A DNA stretch of 30,208 nucleotides from Methanobrevibacter sp. (GCA_009777005.1 WRMT01000004.1:1-30208); one strand, 5' to 3'; positions 18,101 through 25,822 are shown, numbered from the stretch's first letter. Notes: generated by a model from the sequence alone, not told the origin. Program-made: numbers and translations.

Positions 18101-20284
18101 AGTGTTAAATTTTCTCCTAATGGTAAATATATTGTTTCAGGATTAAAAGATAGTTTTATCTGTATTTGGGATTGGAGAAATAAAAAGGAAATAAATAGAC
18201 TTATTGGACATAAGTTAGGTGTCAATGCTGTTAATTTTTCTCCAGACAGTAAATATATTGTTTCAGGTTCAGTCGATGAATCTATTAGAGTATGGGAGTG
18301 GGAAAAAAAAGAAAATGAAGAAATAAATCATATTAGACATTTTACAAATGTAAATTGTGTTGATTTTTCTCCAGATGAGAGGTATTTTGTTTCAGGATCA
18401 AGAGACAAAACTATCCGTGTTTTTGATTGGAAAAGAAAAAAAGAATTAGTTAAACTCATAGGACATAGTAAAGGAATATACAGTGTAGAATTCTCTCCTG
18501 ATGGAAAATACATTGTTTCAGGTTCGTGGGACGGTTCTATTCGTATTTGGGATTGGAAAAATCTTGAAGAATTAGTATTCTTAGAGACTTCTGATTGGGT
18601 TAATAGTGTAACTTTTTCTCCTGATGGCAATTTGGTAGTTTCTGGAACAAAAGACAATATCATTCGTATTTGGGACTGGAAAAACCAGAAAGAATTAGCA
18701 AAGTATGAGGGACACTCTGGTTCTGTGGAGATTGTTTGTTTTTCACATGATGGGGAGTATGTATTTTCAAGTTCGTTAGATGGTAGTATTCGTATTTGGG
18801 ACTGGCAAAATCAGAAAATATTTGTTAAAAGAGAGGAACAAGCAAATAATATTAATTTTGCAGGATTTTCTCCTAATAGTAATTATTTTGCTATTGGTTA
18901 TGAGGATGGTCGAGTTCACATTTGGGATTGGAATAGTAATGAGGAAATATCTAAACTTGAAGGACATAAAAGCCCTATAAATAATATTTCTTTTTTTTCT
19001 GATGAAATGTATTTGGTTACAAGCTCAAATGATGGTACAATAGGTTTTTGGGACTGGAAAAATAGAAAATTGTTATATTCTATTGACTCCGAAGAATTAA
19101 TCTTATTTTCATCTATTTCAAAGAATAATGATAAAATAGTGGCTGGAACAGAATCTGGTCTAATATTAATGTATTCTATTGAAAATTCACCAGATTCAGC
19201 AGAAATTTTTTATCCTTCAACTGATATGGTCAATTCTCTTTCTTATTTAGACTTTTCTCAAATTGATCTACATAAAGATGAAGAATTAGTATTTATGGAT
19301 GAAGAAATTGATGATGATTTAGATTATGATGTTTTTATAAGTTGGAATAATGCAGATGAGGATATTGCAGATTATATATATGAGTGTTTAAGAAATAATG
19401 ATATAAAACCTTGGATTTCATCTAAAAATATTCCTGGAGGTGTTGCGTTTCGACGTCAAATTATGAAAGCTATTAGAAAATCAAAAGTAGGTGTTTATAT
19501 TTATTCTAAAAATTCTCAAGATTCCCCATATTGTATACTTGAAATTGATCATTTGTTTAGTAATAAAAAGAGCATAATACCTTATAAAATTGGAAAATTC
19601 AAAGTTTCTGAAGATATTGAATTTTATTTACCTAGTATGCAGTGCATTCAATCTTATCCTAACCCAAAAGAGAAAATTCATAAGTTAATTCATGATGTTT
19701 TTAAATTGTTAAATAATTTTGACGATAATTCAAAAATGACTATAGGAACAACACCCTCAAAAACAAAAACAACCTGTAAACTTTCTGAAAATGAGGAACA
19801 GAGTGAAAATAAAAAAATTTCAGATTTTAACAATTTAAATGAAACGGTTGAAGATTTAGCTCAAGCAATTCATGAACACAGTAATAAAACTAAACATGAT
19901 AATGGATTAGTAATAGACTTTCCTTTTTTTGATGATTTATCTGAAAAATCCCAAAATTATTATATTTTTGAAGCTAAATGGATTTTAAGAATGTTAAAAA
20001 AGATTGATTGCAAATTAACTTCACGTTTGGATAGTAAAGAGGAAATTTTATTTGATAAAGATACTGTGGAATATTTAGCTAAACTAAATCATGGAAAATG
20101 GGTAAATGATACTAAAAATTTGGAATTATTTTTTAATAAGTCAAACTTACAAATAAAAAAAGACATTCATGTGGTTCCTTGGTATGCTTTAGATGATAAC
20201 ATTAAAGAATATGATAAGGAGTACATAAGAAGTATTTCTAAACTCGTGGCGATTATCCATAAAAAAATTGTTAAAATTGAATAA
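15107..20284 (+). CDS. Giant STAND sensor: DUF4062-P-loop ATPase-14 WD40-TIR-RyR
   Basis: A multidomain protein of 1725 residues. Residues 1-90 form a DUF4062 domain (TIFIESTFSDMHGERDYL, DLRWGVT). The P-loop AGFGKTSLL is at about 305-315 and a Walker B-like TIIILDGINQL at about 393-403; the region to about 770 is helical STAND/NACHT-like. Fourteen WD40 repeats (FSPDGKYIVSGS...IWDW type) run from about 783 to 1365, consistent with two seven-bladed propellers. A TIR domain opens at YDVFISW (about 1406) and carries the likely catalytic Glu1479 in SPYCILEIDHLF. The last 110 residues resemble an RyR unit (VEYLAKLNHGKWV, VVPWYALDDNIKEYDKE). The DUF4062-NACHT-WD40 layout is that of animal TEP1/NWD1 and of STAND immune sensors: propellers sense, the ATPase oligomerises, the TIR acts. 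I start at ATG 15107, matching the paralogous fragment at 20299; GTG 15098 is also in frame. No strong SD is visible. The ligand is unknown. Confidence 0.9.
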   Translation: MNWEKVTIFIESTFSDMHGERDYLVKNVFPELREWCEERKLHLVDVDLRWGVTAENAENNNTIKTVLNNIDQCRPFYLCLLGQKRGWVPNIEDISLETKMTYPEIENFINGKSITEFSIEHAVLNPLTKFRNGQEIPLLPAKYALFYFREDDYIDYLNDSQKCIYTNQCESNPEKSDFKFNKFKDRIKNSELDFTYYQGVWDENHIVPELDHMGEKVALGGFTKFIMEDGSHFKDTILNQLKEKISMAFPKNMEIEKVTSLQKELDQQDHFREINIQGFIPNKKLLNELDSYLENDDNKLCILTSEAGFGKTSLLASFTTNLMERNDLRIFTRFAGISNKSENQYDIWRTIIEESAVHLPKGKDSLDDWLPNFEELQKNIGEVFENLSKNKKTIIILDGINQLHNGLTMFKWLPKELPKNLKIILSLKEDEESQELISIFQEHITHFRIRNLESDEEKRVIINKYLEQFLKVLDEEQIDMICKTKGSDNPLLLKILLNELKVFGQVDKLNEQISNFPSNPTDAFQKVLDRLENEKTYTKIDSKKIVKLIFGLIANARYGLSESELVECIKIWQKENNDIIFEVKDLIQTIQSYIRQLRPFMKISEGKFDFLYGSFKIASIKKYQEDNLRFNQTLSDYFLQQADPDANLSFKGENIRHFNELPYHLVQANNFLLLEKILSTYLWIKGKISLSSIYDTIRDYEHLEKRKENHHINLIKKTLVLSSHIVMKDNNSLATQLWGRLKNIENHKIKELLIEIEKYTNYPWFKPHHNMSSPNGPLKTVLTDHTDTIHDVEFSPDGKYVVSTSEDGSIRVWDWNTKEELSKFESEHGFIHSKFSPEGKYIVSGSIDGGVHVFDWERQSEIIVLKGHTLKVNCVCFSPEGKYIVSGCESGRVSVWDWNNNQEIVRLIGHTNSVSSVDFSPDGNFIVSGSVHCNTRIWDWKNKKEVIKFKGKGNSVNSVGFSPGGRYIFSNSSDTTISIWDWEKNIKMRDFNHEDRVNSVKFSPNGKYIVSGLKDSFICIWDWRNKKEINRLIGHKLGVNAVNFSPDSKYIVSGSVDESIRVWEWEKKENEEINHIRHFTNVNCVDFSPDERYFVSGSRDKTIRVFDWKRKKELVKLIGHSKGIYSVEFSPDGKYIVSGSWDGSIRIWDWKNLEELVFLETSDWVNSVTFSPDGNLVVSGTKDNIIRIWDWKNQKELAKYEGHSGSVEIVCFSHDGEYVFSSSLDGSIRIWDWQNQKIFVKREEQANNINFAGFSPNSNYFAIGYEDGRVHIWDWNSNEEISKLEGHKSPINNISFFSDEMYLVTSSNDGTIGFWDWKNRKLLYSIDSEELILFSSISKNNDKIVAGTESGLILMYSIENSPDSAEIFYPSTDMVNSLSYLDFSQIDLHKDEELVFMDEEIDDDLDYDVFISWNNADEDIADYIYECLRNNDIKPWISSKNIPGGVAFRRQIMKAIRKSKVGVYIYSKNSQDSPYCILEIDHLFSNKKSIIPYKIGKFKVSEDIEFYLPSMQCIQSYPNPKEKIHKLIHDVFKLLNNFDDNSKMTIGTTPSKTKTTCKLSENEEQSENKKISDFNNLNETVEDLAQAIHEHSNKTKHDNGLVIDFPFFDDLSEKSQNYYIFEAKWILRMLKKIDCKLTSRLDSKEEILFDKDTVEYLAKLNHGKWVNDTKNLELFFNKSNLQIKKDIHVVPWYALDDNIKEYDKEYIRSISKLVAIIHKKIVKIE

Positions 20285-20298
20285 GTGGTCTGTTAATT

Positions 20299-20495
20299 AT
20301 GAAATGGAAAAGAGCTACAATATTCATAAGTAGCACATTTAACGACATGCATGGTGAAAGGGATTACTTAGTTAAAAATGTTTTTCCAGAACTTAGGGAT
20401 TGGTGTGAAGAGAGGAAAAATCGTCATGTTGATTTAAGATGGGGAGTAACAACAGAAGGCACTGAAATGCAAACACAGTAAATATATCTAAATAA
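20299..20495 (+). pseudogene. Truncated second DUF4062 domain
   Basis: The ATG lies 14 bp after the stop of the giant gene. The reading frame encodes 60 residues (stop at 20479-20481). About 40 of the first 50 residues equal the N-terminus of the giant protein (shared HGERDYLVKNVFPELR). Identity ends after WGVTTEG, and the DNA soon runs into the inverted-repeat element at 20496. In the longer relative the domain continues, so this is the stump of a duplicated sensor gene. It might still be translated as a small DUF4062 protein, but a full function is unlikely. Confidence 0.75.
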
Positions 20496-20616
20496 GGCAC
20501 TGCCAAATTTCAATGGTTTCGGGCATTAGACTTTTGTGAAAAAATCGTTAAATTTACTCTCACTTACAATTTACAGATCTTTTGAATTGTTCCAACCAGT
20601 TGATTTTGGCAGTGCC
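20496..20616. mobile_element. 121-bp inverted-repeat (MITE-like) element
   Basis: The ends are perfect 12-bp inverted repeats, GGCACTGCCAAA at 20496-20507 and TTTGGCAGTGCC at 20605-20616, with partial complementarity continuing inward. There is no coding capacity. The ends resemble IS6-type termini (GGCACTG...), but no clear target duplication is seen, so the family is uncertain. It interrupts the DUF4062 stump. Confidence 0.6.
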
Positions 20617-21503
20617 GATAATATTGTGCTATTTTAATTAAAATTTAAAATTAATTTTAAAAAAAAATAATAAATAAACCATTAAAATCACACAAATTAT
20701 TATAATTATTTACCATGTAATATTAAAAATTATTATGAGGTAGAATTTTGACACTATTAAAATAAAAGTGAAATTAAACTCTTTCTTCATGTAGAAATAG
20801 GATGAAATAGCATTATAAATAATTCCACCCCCTATAATCTAATCGTGGAGGATATAAAATACGTAGATTAAAATCTCCGTTCTTCAATAATTAGTGAAAT
20901 AATTGGTTTAATTATTTTTTCCTAGTGTATAGGATGTTTTCACTAAAAAACCTATAGCTAAACCTATTGAATCTGACATTATCAAAATTTTACATTTTTG
21001 TTAGTGAAAAATAGAATTATACCAGAATCTCGTATTAAAGTAAAATGTTTAAAGAGTATATAAGTAAAAAAAAATGAAAGGAATAAACGCTATTATAACT
21101 TACTAAAAAATAGCCATGAGCTGTTGTTAAAAGTTGCATAATAAATAGTGAATTGTAAATTTATTTTATAAAAAATCATTTAGAAAAATAATATCTCTTT
21201 AAAATTCTTTAATTATTAAATTAAATAATGATTTTCATTAAAATAAGATATTAAATATTTTAATAATATTCTTTATGAAAATAATTTAAATAAGAATTTT
21301 TATTTATAAATAAAGTAATTTAAGTAAATTTATAATACTAAAAATTCCATTAATTTATTCAAAAGAAAAAAATTACAAAACACTATAGCTATCAACTTGA
21401 GAGAATGGTTATTTTTTATATTTAAATTCAAATCTATGGTTTAAATTCAAGAAAATTGGATTTATTGAAGTATACTAAATAATAGCTGGAGGTGTGAAAA
21501 ATT
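20617..21503. other. Gene-poor spacer with short inverted repeats
   Basis: No credible gene. TTAGTGAAA (20891-20899) pairs with TTTCACTAA (20938-20946), and the same 9-mer recurs at 21001-21009. A copy of the recurrent promoter-like box is at 21034-21064. The GC-richer patch around 20822-20880 (CCACCCCC, CGTGGAGGA) stands out but could not be assigned. Confidence 0.4.
21034..21064 (+). promoter_or_regulatory. Recurrent promoter-like box, copy 4
   Basis: ATTAAAGTAAAATGTTTAA followed by AGAGTATATAAG. It differs from copies 2 and 3 by few bases. It lies about 440 bp before the decayed CARDB-type tail. Confidence 0.4.
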
Positions 21504-21632
21504 TTGTCAAAAATCACTTTGTATGATGATTTACAGGATAAATATTTTTTTAAAAACTTTATGGAGGATACGAATAATTGATTTTTTGGATTCTTCAGTA
21601 ATGAAAAAAATAATGCTAAAAAAGCTAAATAA
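21504..21632 (+). pseudogene. Decayed short reading frame with CARDB-protein-like tail
   Basis: GGAGGTG at 21488-21494 precedes a TTG at 21504 and 25 codons (MSKITLYDDLQDKYFFKNF...), stopped by TGA at 21579. The same frame then continues FFGFFSNEKNNAKKAK to TAA at 21630-21632. The ending SNEKNNAKKAK is nearly the last 11 residues (SNEKNNDKKAK) of the CARDB protein encoded at 21815-22684. This suggests a deleted or decayed tandem copy of that gene. Lys/Asn-rich ends can agree by chance, so certainty is moderate. Confidence 0.4.
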
Positions 21633-21706
21633 TCTATATAACCTAGAAAAAATAGCTATTTATCAAACAGCTGCTTTTTATGTTTTTTTTAATTAAATAA
21701 TGTTCT

Positions 21707-21735
21707 ATTAAAGTAGGAAGTTTAATGAATATATA
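21707..21735 (+). promoter_or_regulatory. Recurrent promoter-like box, copy 5
   Basis: ATTAAAGTAGGAAGTTTAA followed by TGAATATATA. It ends about 80 bp before the CARDB protein start, a sensible promoter distance for an archaeal gene with a leader. Confidence 0.5.
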
Positions 21736-21814
21736 TTCTACGAATAATTTATAATTTATTATATATTTTTTCATAAGAATTAAATTTATAAAAATGAATT
21801 TTTGAGTTGGTTTA

Positions 21815-22684
21815 ATGTTAAATGAAGTTTTTTATAAAAATAAGAGAAAAATATTGATTTTTGTTTCGATATTTTTAATGGTTGCTGTAGTTATTGGTAC
21901 AGTAGAAACCGTTAATGCCTATAGTGTCAGTTATTATGTATCAGGGAATAAATTGACCGTGAATTTTAATCCAGATTCTACAGCAATTTCAGGTCAGGAA
22001 AATAGCTATAATTCATCTATAAAGTTAGGTGATGGGAAAACTATTAATTTAAAAGTCAATGATTATTATACCTCAAGTCGTGTAACAGGTACTTACAGTT
22101 TTGGGTATTTTTTCCCAACAAGAGACAGTAGTGCCTCAGTCACAATAAATACATCTGCAAACACTCCAAAAATGAAAAGTGTTGAGTATAACTGGAAAAA
22201 AGATGGATTAACTTCTTGGTCAAGTACTATGGGATCTAGTCGATGGTCATCTGATGGAAAAGATGATTTGTCCTCAGATGAATCTCATAACTATTATATC
22301 CGTACTACTGCACCATCTAGAGGATCTTGGATAAAGATAAATAGATTAACAATAACTTTTGATAAAAATATTGAAACTAGTTCATCTTCCTCAAGTAATA
22401 AAGCAGATCTTAAAATAGCTAAAGTATCTAAAAAAGGCAACACTCATACTGTCTTTATAAAGAATAGTGGTAAGAAAGCTGCTGCTAAGAGTGTTTTAGG
22501 TGTTTATGATGGTAAAACATTGATTAAAAAAGTTAATGTTAAGGCAATAGCTAAAGGTAAAACTGTTCAAGTTAAAGTCCCTCTAGCTGCAAAATACAAA
22601 AATAAAATCAAAACTTTCAAAGCAGATTATAATAACAAAATTAAAGAAAGTAATGAGAAAAATAATGATAAAAAAGCTAAATGA
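21815..22684 (+). CDS. Secreted or membrane-anchored CARDB protein
   Basis: A 289-residue surface protein. A basic N-terminus (NKRKILIFV) leads into a hydrophobic segment at about residues 12-30, ending near VNA at about 35-37: a signal peptide or membrane anchor. The next 150 residues are Ser/Thr/Tyr-rich and beta-prone, with no recognised domain. The C-terminal 90 residues (ADLKIAKVSKKGNTHTVFIK, then NSGKKAAAKSVLGVYDG, and ADYNNKIKESNEKNN) match the CARDB fold, an Ig-like module common in archaeal cell-surface proteins. There is no C-terminal anchor; the end is very Lys-rich. The gene follows a promoter-like box at 21707-21735; the SD is weak. It may be a small adhesin-like protein; the partner is unknown. 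The gene after it also encodes an N-terminally anchored protein. Confidence 0.75.
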   Translation: MLNEVFYKNKRKILIFVSIFLMVAVVIGTVETVNAYSVSYYVSGNKLTVNFNPDSTAISGQENSYNSSIKLGDGKTINLKVNDYYTSSRVTGTYSFGYFFPTRDSSASVTINTSANTPKMKSVEYNWKKDGLTSWSSTMGSSRWSSDGKDDLSSDESHNYYIRTTAPSRGSWIKINRLTITFDKNIETSSSSSSNKADLKIAKVSKKGNTHTVFIKNSGKKAAAKSVLGVYDGKTLIKKVNVKAIAKGKTVQVKVPLAAKYKNKIKTFKADYNNKIKESNEKNNDKKAK

Positions 22685-22823
22685 TAAAATAAAAATTATT
22701 TCAAATAAAATAGCTATGGAATTTTAAAGTTTTATAACTATTTAAATAATTTTTTTTTTAAAAAATTTGTTTTATTTTATAAAAAAGAGATTAAAGGTAA
22801 TCAATATTAAAAGGTGTTGAAAA

Positions 22824-23273
22824 ATGATGAATAAAAAAATTTTAGCCGTTATAGCTATTGTTGTTGCTATTGGAGTAGTAGCTATAGGTTATCTTATTTA
22901 TAATGAAACTCCAGAAGGCACTTTCAGAGTTTCTGGAGTAATACTCAATATTCCAGAAGGATATACAGTGAAAAAAGAAGGAGAAGGTTATGCAACATTA
23001 ATCAAAGATGATAAGCAAATTATTATTTATGAAGTAGAAGGAGTTTCAGAAACAGTCTTGCAATATATGGAAAGCAGTGGTGATTTGTCCCTAGCATATT
23101 CTAGTGACGGTCCTATTAAGGCACTAATTTCTGTTACAGATGCAGGTAATGCCACATATTTACCCGGAGGTACGGAAAAAGTGGATAATAAAGAGATAGT
23201 CTTTTACTTCCAAGAAGGAATAGCTAATAGTGAAAAACTAAAAAATATCATAGTTGAGAGGAATAAACAATAA
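22824..23273 (+). CDS. Small N-terminally anchored extracellular protein
   Basis: A 149-residue hypothetical protein. It begins MMNKKILAVIAIVVAIGVV, one transmembrane segment (residues 5-26) after a Lys pair, so the rest probably faces outside. The outer part has alternating short strands (TFRVSGVILNIPEGYTV, YATLIKDDKQIIIYEV) and one small helical stretch. Similar small membrane proteins with an IPEGYTV segment are frequent in Methanobacteriales, but I know no assigned function. SD AAGGTG precedes ATG 22824; a second ATG is at 22827. It lies 139 bp after the CARDB gene on the same strand. Confidence 0.75.
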   Translation: MMNKKILAVIAIVVAIGVVAIGYLIYNETPEGTFRVSGVILNIPEGYTVKKEGEGYATLIKDDKQIIIYEVEGVSETVLQYMESSGDLSLAYSSDGPIKALISVTDAGNATYLPGGTEKVDNKEIVFYFQEGIANSEKLKNIIVERNKQ

Positions 23274-23932
23274 TTATTATAAAACATTCCTTCTTATTTT
23301 TTTTAACTAATTATAGTCATGAAAATAAAATTTTTAAGTAATGATAATTTTAAAATTATTATATTAATCTATTTTATTGATTTAAAGAATTAAAATTTAT
23401 ATTTTATTAATCATGATAATATCCATTATAATTTTAAAAATTAAAAGAAATAAAAAATGATTTTTTAAAAATAAATTAATATTATTCAGATTATTAATTA
23501 AAATGTTTTCTTTCAAGAATATAAATATAATAAATATTAAAAATGATTTATAATAATTATTAATGATTAATTTTATAAAAATAAACAAGATTATAATCTT
23601 TAGCTATTAATAATTGATTTTAAGCAAAATTTAAAAATTTTAAAAATCCAATTATTTATAAAAAAAAGATTATTTTTACAAAACACTAAAATTACAAATT
23701 TATAAATAAGCATGCTTTTAAAATTTCATTACAATAATAAAAATAATAAAACTATTTATTTTTAAAATTCACAATAATTCACAATATCTATTAAAACTCT
23801 TAAAAATTGGATCCTCATATTTATTCATCAAAAAAACTAAAATTAAAAAATTTAAAATTAAAAAATCTAAAGCTAAAAAATTTAAAACTAAAAAAACTAA
23901 AACTAATATAAAAAAATATTGAAAGTGATTTA
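23274..23932. other. Spacer upstream of trm5 with 15-bp repeats
   Basis: AT-rich, without a credible gene. Blocks at 23331-23346 and 23458-23515 resemble parts of the spacer at 4797-5056. Five 15-bp units lie at 23830-23904. The trm5 ribosome binding site (AAGTGATT) is at the right end. Confidence 0.45.
23830..23904 (+). repeat. Five tandem 15-bp units
   Basis: Five units of the form AAAAAA(A/T)(C/T)TAAA(A/G)(C/T)T, contiguous, ending 28 bp before the trm5 ATG. The period is a multiple of three and one plus-strand frame reads Lys-rich, but no start or partner gene is seen. Confidence 0.7.
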
Positions 23933-25072
23933 ATGTTAGCTATTCAAGTTCCATTGGTAGGTATTAATGAACTAAAAAAAATACTAATGGAAAAAAGGTT
24001 TATAAACAAAAAATATAAGATTTCAAGTGAAAATAGCTATGGCTACATTCCAATAAATATAAAAAAAGAAAAAATAGCTGAATTTCCTTTAAAAGATATT
24101 GAAAATGAATTAAATAATAAATTAATTAATAATAAAATAATTAATCATGAAAAAAATAAAAAAAGTCAAGCTGAAAAAATAGCTATTGAAATTATTGAAA
24201 AAGATTTGGAAAAGCTTAAAAAAAGTCCTAAAAGTATTAGTGAACATCTCAAAGGGAAACTAAATAGTGAGGAAATTGAAGATTTAAAAAAATCATTTGA
24301 TATTATTGGAGATGTGGTTATCCTTGAAATTCCTGAAAATTTAGAAAAATATAAAGCTATGATTGGAAAAGCTACATTAAATTTCACTAAAAGAAAAGCT
24401 ATTTTCATGAAAAAAAGTGCAATTAAAGGAATAACCAGAACAAGAGAAATAAAACATGTTGCAGGGGAAGAAATTTCAGAAACCATTCACAAAGAACATG
24501 GAGTAAGACTGAAACTTGATTTAAAAGATGTTTATTTTTCTCCAAGATTAGCTACTGAAAGACTTAGAGTAGCTGAACAAGTACACAGCAATGAGCTAAT
24601 ACTAGACATGTTTGCGGGAGTTGGTCCATTTCCAATATTAATAGCTAAAAATAAAACAGTGAAAATATTTGCCGTTGATATTAACCCTTCAGCTATTGAA
24701 TATATGAAAGAAAACATCTATTTAAACAAATTAAAAGGAGAAATTATTCCAATTCTTGGAGATATAAATGAAGTAGCTAAAGAAAGTTTTGGAAAAAAAG
24801 GACTTAAATTTGATAGGATTATTATGAATCTTCCAGGAACTTCTTTTGAATTTTTAGATTTAGCTATTTCTTTAATAAAAAACAATGGTATATTACACTA
24901 TTATGAATTTTCAGATGGTTATAGTCAAGCTACTCAGAGAATTGAAAAAATAGCTAATGATTATGGAATGATTAGTAAAGTTTTAGCTAGTCGAAAAGTA
25001 AAATCAAGTAGTCCTGGAACATGGCACATTGTTGTTGATGTGAAACTAGTAAAAAAGGATGAAATACAATAA
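23933..25072 (+). CDS. trm5: Trm5, tRNA (guanine37-N1)-methyltransferase
   Basis: A 379-residue SAM-dependent methyltransferase that makes m1G37 next to the anticodon, preventing +1 frameshifting. The N-terminal domain (MLAIQVPLVGINELKKIL...YIPINI) is the small archaeal D1 module that reads tRNA shape. The middle has GDVVILEIPE and the RTREIKHVAGEE segment. The C-terminal Rossmann fold shows motif I LILDMFAGVGPFPI (about 222-235), acidic FAVDINP and motif IV MNLPGTSFEFLD, characteristic of Trm5. The C-terminus (SSSPGTWHIVVDVKLV) is also typical. SD AAGTGATT precedes the ATG. It stands alone, with about 650-750 bp of repeat-bearing spacer on both sides. Confidence 0.93.
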   Translation: MLAIQVPLVGINELKKILMEKRFINKKYKISSENSYGYIPINIKKEKIAEFPLKDIENELNNKLINNKIINHEKNKKSQAEKIAIEIIEKDLEKLKKSPKSISEHLKGKLNSEEIEDLKKSFDIIGDVVILEIPENLEKYKAMIGKATLNFTKRKAIFMKKSAIKGITRTREIKHVAGEEISETIHKEHGVRLKLDLKDVYFSPRLATERLRVAEQVHSNELILDMFAGVGPFPILIAKNKTVKIFAVDINPSAIEYMKENIYLNKLKGEIIPILGDINEVAKESFGKKGLKFDRIIMNLPGTSFEFLDLAISLIKNNGILHYYEFSDGYSQATQRIEKIANDYGMISKVLASRKVKSSSPGTWHIVVDVKLVKKDEIQ

Positions 25073-25822
25073 AAGGTTAGAAAAACTTAAATTTCAAAGA
25101 ATAAATATGTTTAAGAGTTAAAACCTTAAAATAAAAAAATATTTCATTGTGAGTATAAATATTATATGTCCTTAACAAAAACAAATAATAGCTATTGATT
25201 AAAAAATAGATATCTTATTTATGAATTATAAAAATTAACTGATGAAAAGATTTTAATAGGGGAATAGTCTTTTTAAGTTTCAATTTTCATTATGATAGAG
25301 AGCATTAGCTAATCTGTTGAAATTATGAGAAAAAAAGAATATAGGAACAAAGAACCAAGATAATAATTATCTTGATTCTAACCCATAATGTTTACCATTA
25401 CTTTTTTTTATATGTGATAACTAGTATATAAACTTTAAAGCTAATGAAAAATATAATACTAGTTGTACGTTGGATTTTAAAATATAGGAACAGATTTTTT
25501 ATTAACTGAATGATGTATTTATCACCTTTCGGAAGATAACTAACGCCCATAATGTTTACCAAAAATATTGGGCAGTTTTTTATTTTTACTAAGGTCTGGA
25601 GTGGAAATAGATATTTATTATTCATTATCTCTATTTTTACTGATAATAAGATAAATTAGAAAATTATGGGAATTGTTATTTTATATTATGTTTGAAGATA
25701 AATGTAGAAAATTATTAGGAATTGTTATGTTATATTATGTTTGAGGATAAATGTAGAAAATTATAGGAATTGTTATTTAAATTATGCTAAATATGATATG
25801 ATAGGATAAGAGGAGTTAAATA
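25073..25822. other. Long spacer with palindrome and repeats
   Basis: No coding sequence supported. A 19-bp palindrome, CAAGATAATAATTATCTTG, is at 25356-25374. CCCATAATGTTTACCA occurs at 25382-25397 and again at 25546-25561. A tandem repeat of about 48 bp follows at 25658-25790. Together they may be remnants of a small element or an unrecognised RNA or regulatory region. Confidence 0.45.
25658..25790 (+). repeat. 48-bp tandem repeat, about 2.6 copies
   Basis: Units start at 25658, 25706 and 25755 with AGAAAATTAT...GGAATTGTTAT and include TTATATTATGTTTGA(A/G)GATAAA. The third copy is partial and runs into the promoter/leader of the ATPase gene. Confidence 0.75.

Noticed and set aside
20496..20616. 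Complete insertion sequence
   Set aside because: Only 121 bp and no transposase. It can be at most a MITE or solo remnant, and a target duplication was not found.
23397..23588. 63-codon minus-strand frame rich in Ile/Leu/Asn/Lys
   Set aside because: AT-rich chance frame without a start signal, overlapping a repeated spacer block.
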